The notes under the pieces: model-generated
What the model was told of the DNA's origin: nothing
Databases searched by the model: none
What the model saw: the letters and a program-made list of their open reading frames with translations, nothing else
Program-made: the position numbers and the translations under genes
Assembly: GCF_029227915.1 (NCBI RefSeq)
Contig: NC_079888.1
Coordinates: 9,717,001-9,781,000, forward strand
DNA from: Hydractinia symbiolongicarpus
Lineage: Eukaryota > Cnidaria > Hydrozoa > Anthoathecata > Hydractiniidae
Direction of reading: 5' to 3'
DNA: 64,000 nt
In this document: piece by piece, positions 57,201 to 64,000 of the stretch
Numbering within the stretch: the stretch's first letter is position 1
Layout: every line of letters starts with the position of its first letter

Positions 57201-59403
57201 TGTTCCATGATAGATTTTAAAGCTTAAAAAATTTGCAAACAACAAGGAATTCCAAATTGTTATCCGTTTAATAGAATTTCAAAGGTGTTAGCTAAAATCT
57301 AAACACACAATTGAATTTGTGTCGTTGCATAAGGAAGTTAATTTCGTGTTTAAAGTTCCGAATGTACAAATTTTGTTAATCCTGTTTGCTGGTCGACTGA
57401 TTTCATTAGCTAGCATCTTTTTGTGGGACACAGTGAACGTGTTGAGAATCTTATCAGCTATTTTGATCCGCCATCTTGTGTTGTATTATATGAAGGATTT
57501 ATGAAAGTAATGCAATTTTTATTAGTTGTACTTTGTTATGTTTTGTTGTAGTATGAATAAAACCAAAGATTTGTGTTTTGTCATATTGTACGGAGATAAA
57601 AAAGATCTTTGTAACTGCACGCATCCGAGTTTTCCACAACTAAAATTGATTGATGATGTTAAGAAAGGTACTGTTGTACTTTTTCGTTGCGGTGATGTGG
57701 CTTGTATGGTGTCGCATTGTGCGATGTGATGGCGTATGCATGGCTGTGTGTGTTTCTGTTCTATTTCTAAGGAGTGTGTACAAATGAGAGTAGCAAAACA
57801 GGAAACACTAGCAAAGTCGTACATATGTGTTAAGGAGGTGATGTGGGGTAAAAAAGGGGTGGGAACTTTGTGAGGTTCGCCTTTTTGTTGTTGTGCGGAA
57901 TAGTTCGGCTGCGTGTAATATTTTCGTCCTTTTCCCCAATGACGGTTCTTCTTATACCAACATTAAAATGCGACTGAAAAGCGAATTTTTAAATTTGCAG
58001 TTTTTGCGAGTTTTTCCGAGAATATTATTGTTTTCAACAAAGATGTTAAAGATTGCAGAATCTTTTTGGGATTTTTTATTTGTCATAGGTTAAACTCCAT
58101 TGGTATCTGCAAGATGTACCTATCATAAGTATCTATAAGAACGTTGTTATAAACATGAACTAAATTTTACACATGTGTGGTCATACTTTGCGTTCTGGCG
58201 TGCATATCCGTTAGAGAAAGTAAAGTAAACGTGAAAACTTCGTCTTACAAAATTTGTGAGAAAGTAGCTGCAATGTTTTTTTTATAGTGAGTGACGAAGA
58301 AGTCGCTGAAAGTGAAGACGAAGGAATGGTTGGTTGTTTGGGTTTCGTGTCCAGCCAATCAGATTCACCGATTAAGCATCGATCGAAAACAGAGGCGCGC
58401 AAGACAATGCGGCAAAGTAAATCTGATATTACAAAAGCCACTCCAGGTGAAAGAAAATTATTTCGTATGGAAGCTATGTGTTTTACGCTATTCGCTCTAA
58501 TAACTCCTTAAGTTCCGAAATTGGTAAAAAGTTTGCCTCGATTACTTCTAAAATTAATTCTTCTTGAATAATCCAATAATCAGGAAATCTCTGAAAATCT
58601 GGAAAATATGTAAAATGTATTTTTTATAGTAGAGTTACGCCTAGTTTCACATCTTATATAAATGTTTCATTCCAGGTGCGTATATCACTGACCAAGACAC
58701 CCAGAACGCGTATAAAGCACAGATTAAAGAAAAAGAAATATTACGAGAAACGGAAAAAATGGACCTAGGTAAATTGCGGAACCAATATGGTCGAATGCGA
58801 AGGTTACAACAGAAAGCTATGCTTGTTTTTAATTCCAACGACTTTAAAGACGAGTCGAACCGTTTGAAGAACCCACCCTGTGCTATCAACCATTTATTTG
58901 TCGACGTCAGCAAAGTTGCTCCTCCAAGGACAAGATACCGAAAGCCGTCGAATTTTCCCGCCTTAAAAGCACCGAGCAAAGGTACACCATCTTTAAAACC
59001 CGTCAAAGAATCTTCAAGTAAAATAATACACGAAAATGACTTCTCAAATAGTATAATGACGACTTCGCAGAACAACAACAGAGTTAATAGTAGTATTTCG
59101 CCAAATGTTATGGCCGACAACGCTTCATTTACGAGTCCGTATGTGACGCGCGAGATACAAGCGATTCCTGATGAACCTGAAGCACACGCGTTTTCTAGTT
59201 GTGACGATACTGCGTCTACACCAAACACAAACAGTTTCCACAACAACGCTAAAATACCTAATACCATTCATTTTAACAAAAAGAATGACGCGGAATTGAA
59301 GTCAACTTCTCTGCTGTATCAAATCGATAAAAGCGCTCTTTACCCTTCGAACTTCAAACCTTTTCCGCACCGAAACTCAAACGCGAAAAAAAAAGTAAGA
59401 TGA
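39267..59403 (+). CDS. TBC1D30: TBC1D30-like Rab GTPase-activating protein, 11 coding exons, 932 aa
   Basis: Human TBC1D30 is a Rab8-directed GAP linked to primary cilium formation. Coding exons are 39267-39990, 42463-42627, 43411-43472, 43862-43927, 50854-50973, 51273-51458, 51650-51996, 52357-52462, 53493-53628, 58288-58446 and 58676-59403. Phases agree and the sum is 2,799 nt. The N-terminal 240 residues are acidic and Ser-rich. The second exon has the conserved helix ELEKMVRELKRGTNMLSSKL and ends QAMSQKRR. The TBC domain spans about 320-590. The catalytic arginine finger is in IVKDLHRTGC (Arg383) and the glutamine finger in GYCQGFN (Gln419), so it should be active. FTMQWFLTLFATCLP and REKYTYDIHPF follow. 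The C-terminal third has MVGCLGF and NQYGRMRRLQQKAM, both with counterparts in TBC1D30. Intron 4 (6.9 kb) hosts an antisense copia element and intron 1 a TTAA-type element. Confidence 0.95.
40921..42024. mobile_element. TTAA-type non-autonomous DNA element in TBC1D30-like intron 1
   Basis: Body 40925-42020 (1,096 bp). The left end is AGGCGCGTAATCACCC and the right end reverse complemented is AGGCGCGTAATTCCCC, so 11 of 11 then diverging. The left flank is TTAA (40921-40924). The right flank is TCAA (42021-42024), one mutation from a duplicated TTAA. There is no transposase frame inside. Its length is close to the 1,110-bp element at 9878-10987, but the termini and interior are not obviously the same family. 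Confidence 0.65.
44155..45065. mobile_element. Inverted-repeat element with CCCGTGGAAAAATCCACGGG-type arms in intron 4
   Basis: The left arm near 44195-44255 has GGACGGGCAAACCCGTG, TTTTTCCACGGG and ACGACTAGT. The right arm near 44980-45035, reverse complemented, has GGATGGGCAACCCATGG, TTTTTCCACGGG and CGTTTAGT. Each arm is itself nearly palindromic. Words such as GGTATAAAAA and CAATGCGG also mirror (44200 and 44895). The right end carries CAGACAGACAGACAAAATAA then GGCTATTATTTAAGAG, and a related end recurs at 59640-59700, so this is a dispersed family. The exact boundaries are uncertain. Confidence 0.55.
45731..45735. other. Target site duplication GTTGG, left copy
   Basis: GTTGG directly precedes the left LTR at 45736 and the same five bases directly follow the right LTR at 50690-50694. 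Confidence 0.9.
45736..45849 (-). repeat. 3' LTR of copia element 2 (114 bp)
   Basis: Identical by eye to 50576-50689 over all 114 bases. On the minus strand it is preceded by the purine-rich ACTGGTGGCAA, the likely polypurine tract, which parallels GTAGTGGCAAGA of copia element 1. Confidence 0.95.
45984..48971 (-). pseudogene. copia element 2: integrase, reverse transcriptase and RNase H
   Basis: A 995-codon open frame. It begins with the Cys pair of the integrase zinc domain (CNNCEICHKY), then the catalytic Asp in MDLKVYE, Asp in DNGGEFSN and Glu in GIVERHN, and the C-terminal segment GPGVVLGQDGQMVLV. A long acidic linker rich in Asp follows, encoded by a GAT microsatellite. The RT has ARLVARGFEE, LDITAAFLQGD, CLYGLNDASRAWY and the CHVDD catalytic box. 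RNase H has CYTDATHASL, ASETLALSEGA, IIDNKSL and a DCLTKHGAS ending. Every catalytic residue of these domains appears present. It is called broken only because the natural polyprotein is in a different frame upstream. Confidence 0.92.
47907..47990. repeat. ATC/GAT trinucleotide microsatellite encoding poly-Asp
   Basis: TCATCATCA runs with a few interruptions (ATTATCATA, CACCACC). On the minus strand they encode two Asp tracts in the linker between integrase and reverse transcriptase. Length changes by whole codons would keep the frame. Confidence 0.9.
48960..49879 (-). pseudogene. copia element 2: Gag C-terminus, protease, start of integrase
   Basis: This frame carries the zinc knuckle CHECDSTRHFANKC (Cys-x2-Cys-x4-His-x4-Cys), an Arg-rich stretch, and the protease signature VLDSGCTKTVAG with the catalytic Asp intact. 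The first His pair of the integrase zinc domain (LHRQFAHAGKDKL) follows. Family sequence ends near 48965 at the run AAATTTT and resumes in the next frame. Relative to the upstream Gag frame, codons here are displaced by one base, consistent with a one-base loss near 49880. Confidence 0.9.
49876..50376 (-). pseudogene. copia element 2: Gag N-terminal part
   Basis: ATG 50376, the first good ATG after the leader, opens 166 codons beginning MATTTLKAPPAF. Capsid-like motifs include DYSSWKNDLEIWQ, GRAREAVRDL and FIVQFEKLYNKI, which match the Gag (UBN2-like) pattern of copia elements. It ends at a TGA that overlaps an ATG of the next frame (ATGA at 49879-49876). The Gag zinc knuckle lies in that next frame, so the stop reflects a shift rather than a natural end. 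Confidence 0.88.
50564..50574 (-). other. Primer binding site of copia element 2
   Basis: On the minus strand, TGGTAGCAGAG begins one base after the 5' LTR. It is complementary to the 3' end of initiator tRNA-Met, as in copia element 1. Confidence 0.85.
50576..50689 (-). repeat. 5' LTR of copia element 2 (114 bp)
   Basis: Same sequence as 45736-45849. On the minus strand it begins TGTTGATATTGCG and ends CATTTAACA. Confidence 0.95.
53354..53373 (+). other. G-rich tract with G-quadruplex potential in intron 8
   Basis: GGGGGG, GGGG, GG and GGGGG runs separated by one base lie about 120 bp before the acceptor of the exon at 53493. It is unusual in such AT-rich sequence. A regulatory role is not shown. 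Confidence 0.4.
54078..54234 (-). mobile_element. tRNA-derived SINE or foldback, copy B, in intron 9 of the TBC1D30-like gene
   Basis: Same structure as 23064-23243. GTTCATCACTAAC (54087-54099) and GTCAGTGATGAAC (54160-54172) bracket a tRNA-like core with CCACTACACTACGTG, followed by TAGTTTATCCGGATGGTGTG and a CATAGCACATCCG end. A stretch of about 25-30 bases present in copy A, around the degraded B box, is missing here. Confidence 0.65.
54322..54360. repeat. TTTG-type microsatellite
   Basis: TTGTTTGTTTTGTTTTGTGT and continuing TTTG repeats in intron 9. Confidence 0.8.
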
Positions 59404-61344
59404 GATTACCCACAATGCTACTTTTTATTTACGTTTCTTCGCAATAGATGATATCTTTTTTCTGGAGTTGGTGAATTTATTTATTTAATGATTTATATTA
59501 TATTTTTTCAATCATTTAATTTTATTTTTGGTGCGTTGCATGGCATATTTACACTAAACTTTATAGTGATGTGTTTGGAAGTAATCTAAGGAACATATAC
59601 CATGTCGGGTAAAAGCGAAAGAATTTTTTTTCCGTGTTTCGGTAGCACAATGTTTTTCTCGCGCATAAACAGACAAACGGAATACGGCTATTATTAAAGA
59701 GAGATGTAAAAAAATCCACGTGACAGTCTTCTTCTTTTGCGTTGAGAACAACGGACGGAAAAAATAGGCGACAGAACGCCGTGTTTCAAACTTATAATAA
59801 AATTCTTGCAATTTGTTTCTGAAAAGAGAAGAGGATAGCTGTATGGATCAGCTATTCTGTGATTCCAAGTCGTTTTTTTTTCGTTGCATATTAAACTGTT
59901 TATTTATTACAAATATATTTTTGTTATGAGAAAGAATTGAACTGTATATCTTATTGCAACATAGAATTTATTTATTTGCGAAAATATTTCTTTCACCGTA
60001 ATACTCAGTGTTTTAACGCTTTCTCAGAAGCATGGTATTTTTTTGTCGCGTTTTTATTTCCCGTTGCCAGAGTTTGTTTTTTAACCTCGTTTCCGTGGTT
60101 TGTTCTTTTTTAACCTCGTTCCTAGCATTTGTTGTTTTTATAATCATTTCGCAGCTTTTTTAACAAAAGATATCTTTTTTATCCTCAGTTGCCAGATGTT
60201 ACAGGCGCTGTACATGTAATGCCTGCTCAAAAAATAGAAGTTTTCTGGAGAATGTGAAGTAAGCGCAAAAAGTTTCCTAAAAACTAGGGTAACAAGAAGC
60301 TGAACGTTTCCTGGGCACTAGAGTGTCAAGAAAGCGCCGAAAGTTTCCTGAAAACTAGAGTTTCAAGAAGGCACACAAAGTTTTCTGAAAAATAGAGTGT
60401 CAAGAAGGTGCGTATAATGAACTCTAAAAAAGTTTTTATACAAGAGAGAAATGAAGGGAGTCTTAGAAGTGTTGCGTGTTTAAGGGCGTAATGATTATTG
60501 TCATTTCTTCACCATAAAAATAACGCCATAGTTTTTCGCCTTTTCATCAATACACTAGTTTCCCAGGAAACAACACAAAATAGAAAAACCATAAAGAAAA
60601 AATCAGGAAAAAAGGCTCTTCTGCGAAAACTTGGATGTGCTTTTTTTGTTTATTTTGTAAACATTTTAAAAAATCTCAGATTTACAACAGATAAGTTTAG
60701 TTTAAACGAATGTACTAGACGCGAGGAAACTCTTTGACATCTCACCCAAAGTCTTCCCCTCCAGACTAGAGCTTCTTTTTCGATTTCTGACATTGGAGGC
60801 CTGCTCAGGAACCGTATTAAGAAGCCCTGGAAACGAGTTTGTTTCATATTTTACCTGGTCTCTACGTGGAGTATAACTTATAATATTTTGTTTGCGAATA
60901 AAGAGGGGACCAATTCCTGCTTTACTCTAATAAACATCAAGACAAACGAGACGGTTTAAAAAAGAGACAAGAGGCGCTGGAAACGAGGTTGGCTATTAAA
61001 TTCTGAGAAATTTGTTTGTGTTGTTTGTACCTTGAAAAAATTTAAAACATTAGTTACAAGAGTCCATTGGTAGGTTCAAAATTTCGCAAAAAAATAAAAT
61101 AATCCAAGTTCAGCCAGTATACTGCAAAGCAATAACTCTTATCCAAATCAGCCAAAAATACTCATAAATACGTTCATACTTCATCCTCCAGGCTTTCTTT
61201 GCTTACATGCCTCCCCCCATCCCCCCGCACGTCATGGGATCATGGAATTTAGAGGAAAAAATCACAAATTAATTGATTTCGTTTTTTTCTTAACAGATTT
61301 AGATAGTTCTTAAAATTAAAAATAACAAAATAATAACAGTTAGC
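59404..61344. other. Region downstream of the TBC1D30-like gene
   Basis: No further gene is recognised. A polyadenylation-type AATAAA at 59796-59801 could end the TBC1D30-like transcript. A fragment at 59640-59700 resembles the right end of the 44155-45065 element. AACCTCGTTTCC and AACCTCGTTCCT words at about 60085 and 60115, and GGAAACGAGTTTG and GGAAACGAGGTTG at about 60826 and 60974, belong to a dispersed motif family. Confidence 0.45.
60238..60412. repeat. Minisatellite, 34-38-bp unit, about five copies
   Basis: The unit AGTTTCCTGAAAACTAGAGT followed by KTCAAGAAGGCGC-type sequence recurs near 60238 (partial), 60271, 60305, 60341 and 60379 with substitutions and small length changes. Confidence 0.7.
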
Positions 61345-61951
61345 TTACTTAATGTGAGGGCTGAAGTCAATTGCAGCTGGAACAAAACCATTTTTTGCGA
61401 TAACTTCTTTAAAAAACATAGTGAGGTATGTCTTCGCATTTTCTGTGGAACCATTCCAGACATTTGTTGCTTTCCACCATATTCTTATCTTCATTTTTAT
61501 CATTTCTGCAGTATGGCATTCTACAGGAGCAAAGTAATTAAACCGTTGTAGATTTTCTTTAGCAACGCAACATTTTATTTTTAATGGTTGGAAAAGGTTC
61601 CTTTTTGTTTTGTGTTGAAGCATTTCACCAAATGGCTACGTAGCGATGCATTCCCAGAGCTCTTTCACTTCCTAGATATGCATGTTTTGATTTTTCAAAA
61701 CCGTTAGCCAACGCAAGCGTTGTATCATGGAATCTATCAAATATTGGGAACTGTTTACGCAGTAGTTTTTGTGACATGTTGATGGATTTATCGGTCAGCA
61801 TTTTGTTTCCCAATATAACGTCTTTCTCCTCATGTGAAAAACAAAGTTTCCTCTGGGTTCTTTTCGGTCCTTCCGTGGGACCATTTTTGCTTATGATTCG
61901 TACTTTGTCATTTTCCAAACAACCCACATGTACATCACAATCGTTTGGCAA
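61345..61951 (-). pseudogene. Transposon-derived protein fragment in two frames
   Basis: The minus-strand frame 61951-61625 reads NDCDVHVGCLENDKVRIISK, a Lys/Arg-rich stretch, then MLTDKSINMSQKLLRKQFP and FHDTTLA. I associate this 'LTD..IN.AQ.LL..QFP' pattern with predicted proteins of repetitive families in cnidarian genomes, some with Ulp1-like peptidase regions. That is recollection, not a search. The next frame, 61623-61345, has KCCVAKENLQRF, ECHTAEMIK and Cys/His residues and may be its continuation after a shift. It ends at AA|GTAAGC or a TAA. No peptidase catalytic residues are seen. Confidence 0.35.
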
Positions 61952-61980
61952 TGATTTCCTCTACCCCTACAGCGTTGTGT

Positions 61981-62300
61981 GGCGCTATAGATTAGTGGTT
62001 ATAGCTCTCGTACTCTGTGTGGGAGACCGGGGTTCGATTCCTCTTGACGGCGATTCAACATGGGCGAGTGAATGTTACCATAGCCCCGGGTTAACCAAGG
62101 CCATGTGAGGAGGGAAATTGGGGAGATGGATCCATGTGTGGGCCGTTGGATGTTGCCGGGAGTTGTCTAGTTGAGCGCGGGCCCTAATTAGGTCTGCGTA
62201 GCTCAAAATGAGCATTAAATACTCTAGGACTCTCCATCTAAGCCATGGCCCCTCCTGGAAATAATAGACAGGGTATATCCCTCGATATTAGTGAGGCTAG
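61981..62300 (+). mobile_element. tRNA-derived SINE
   Basis: An A box TAGATTAGTGG (61988-61998) and a perfect B box GGTTCGATTCC (62031-62041) are spaced as in a tRNA whose 5' end is at about 61981. The arms do not fold into a full cloverleaf, so it is a SINE head rather than a tRNA gene. A body of about 250 bp follows, with CCCCGGGTTAACCAAGGCC and GTCTGCGTAGCTCAAAATGA. It ends near GAGGCTAGCCATGTAAAATA. It lies directly beside the coding fragment at 61345-61951. Confidence 0.72.
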
Positions 62301-62521
62301 CCATGTAAAATATGCACATCATCTATCTTTGTGTTTTCATTGTCTTCAAGATTCTCATTTTTAATCTCATTTCATCATGTTCCATTCCATTAATTAATTC
62401 ATTCGCGATAGCTTTTTAAAATTCTTTATCACTCGATGGATCTTAAAAAAGAGGTTTTATAGGACTATTTTTTTCTAATGTAACGTAAGAACAAGCAATT
62501 TCTTTACAGTTCTAAACTTAC

Positions 62522-62555
62522 CTAACGAGATTGGATAACATTTAACCTCCGCCAT
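62522..62555 (-). CDS. Possible first coding exon of a minus-strand gene
   Basis: ATG at 62555 opens MAEVKCYPISL and runs into TTAG|GTAAGT, an ideal donor, in phase 1 after 34 bases. A GC-richer stretch with ATGGCCACC (62908-62916) lies upstream and could mark a promoter. No matching next exon was found between here and 59404, and the nearby fragment at 61625-61951 does not join in frame. This rests on one ATG and one donor. Confidence 0.25.
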
Positions 62556-64000
62556 CTGGTAAAGAAAAACATTTAGTTGGTAAAAAACATTCAATCAGTG
62601 AATGGAAACCAGACCAAAGACTAACAATAACAGATAATAGCCATGGTTAATCAGCCATATATCTTCTTCTTGTCCTTTCCAATCTGTTTACCTCCCACGC
62701 CAAAATGAAGACGAATCGATCCCGAAACGTTTTTAAATGAAATGAATTAAAATTAAAAAAAACACGAGTTATCAATTTTATATAAATTGCAAATTTCACA
62801 TTATTCTACTAAATAGAAAAACCACGTCACGGTCATTTACGGCAGGAAAAAAAGTGTGCGCATGCGCCATTATTTGTTATCAAATTTTCTGCCGCAAGCG
62901 ATTCATAATGGCCACCATCGCACGTGCTTCTAATTTCCCTTAAAAACAAATGTTTTTTGAGCCTCTGCGGTAGAGATCATCCCCTAAAAAGATTTTATTT
63001 AGTAGAGCAGGCCTTGGACTATACAAAAACTCTAGATTCGACTACCCGAACACTTTTTTTGTTTTGTTGGGAGGAGACAGAAAGAATAGCAATGTTTTGA
63101 TTATAAAATTTTATAAGTTGGTGGAAAATGAAGATATTTGCCTTCCAACGCAAAGTCATACTTTAAGACATGTTTTTCCTGAAAGCTGATATCCTGTTTT
63201 ATCAAATAAAACCAGTGGTTTGTGGCTGCCACTTTTTTTCTGAAAAAAAATTGGTCCTCGGAAATGACCTTTCACAAGACTTCATAAATCGGTAAATATC
63301 ATTATTTTAAATGAGAATTGTGCACTCAATAAGATAAATATAAGCAATAAACCAGTGTTAGATGTGAAAAATGTTGCTTGTGGCTACCCCCTAACTTTTC
63401 ACAGTCAGGGTAAACACTTAATTAGGCGACGTTAGGCTAATTAGGGCATACCACCTATTTACGCGACTCATTGTACCTTGTTAGACCATACGTACGTGCG
63501 CAAAATTTTATGTTAATGTGTTGCTTTGTTCGGTATTTTTCCAGCTTGCCCCATGTTCAGCATTTCTCCAGTGCATGTACGACATGATAAAAAAAATACG
63601 ACCTACCAATCGACTCCTGTAACTAATGTTTTCCTGAAAAAAATATATAGCTACCGAAGATGCTTTATCCAAAATGCCATTCCGTGGTTTTGAATTTAAA
63701 TTATTATTAGAATTACGTCATTCAAATATGACGTTTTGTTGCGTAATACACCGAAATGCATTGGGTGCGCATTTAGCAGGAGTTCGCGGAAAAAGCCTGC
63801 TGGAGGCACACGCACGTGTTTTTGAGATTTTGTATACCGTTGAAGTTTTCAACTAAAATAAAACCTTTCGAACTTTAATCATCGTTCAATGATGGAAATA
63901 AATAAAACGAATAATGAAAATCTAGATGATAACTTGTCAAAGTTTTTTTTTATTATTCTTGGATATTATAAAGAAAAAATAAAAGCTAGAAATAAATCAA
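62556..64000. other. Gene-free region to the window end
   Basis: No recognised exon or clear repeat boundaries. A 60-codon frame at 63674-63856 is open and balanced in composition but has no motif I recognise. AATAAA-rich sequence follows it from 63849. Confidence 0.4.

Noticed and set aside
58647-59267. 206-codon minus-strand frame with hydrophobic segments
   Set aside because: It is antisense to the last coding exon of the TBC1D30-like gene, which is supported by homology, splicing and phase.
61981-62052. Functional tRNA gene
   Set aside because: The A and B boxes are present but the acceptor and T stems do not pair well, and a SINE body follows.

Overview
The window is an AT-rich stretch of animal nuclear genome. 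It has spliced genes with GT..AG introns, long introns, metazoan Ty1/copia retrotransposons, tRNA-derived SINEs and many short inverted-repeat elements. The three recognisable genes are conserved across animals. The low GC, the GalEa-like copia elements with very short LTRs and the 'TTCGCG' type repeats suggest an early-branching metazoan, most likely a cnidarian. That placement is an inference.

Layout. 1-20.8 kb holds no intact host gene. It has a degenerate ~145-bp tandem repeat (2.26-3.51 kb), a PHD-finger remnant (7.5 kb), an old copia element (8.05-13.70 kb, LTRs of only 77 bp) split by a TTAA-flanked DNA element, a Harbinger-like MITE (15.04-15.37 kb) and a 1.8-kb satellite built from 10-bp modules in 30-bp units (16.2-18.0 kb). 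20.8-28.2 kb is a complete twinfilin gene on the minus strand (10 coding exons, 346 aa). 30.2-37.8 kb, possibly to 38.9 kb, is a TTLL3/TTLL8-type tubulin glycylase on the minus strand (at least 9 coding exons, 1,091 aa). 39.3-59.4 kb is a TBC1D30-type Rab GAP on the plus strand (11 coding exons, 932 aa). Its fourth intron carries a young antisense copia element with two identical 114-bp LTRs and a perfect 5-bp target duplication. 59.4-64 kb has a minisatellite, a tRNA-derived SINE, a transposon-derived coding fragment and a possible first exon of another minus-strand gene.

How the genes relate. The glycylase and the TBC1D30 gene are divergent neighbours, and both families act at cilia. Between them lies a near-consensus RFX X-box (one mismatch) at 39026-39039. 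It is about 230 bp upstream of the TBC1D30 start codon and about 80 bp upstream of a candidate first coding exon of the glycylase. This suggests a shared bidirectional ciliary promoter. Twinfilin, an actin regulator, lies behind the glycylase and has no obvious link to the pair.

All exon boundaries were read by eye from splice signals and homology to remembered families. In each of the three genes the coding lengths sum to an exact multiple of three and phases match at every junction.
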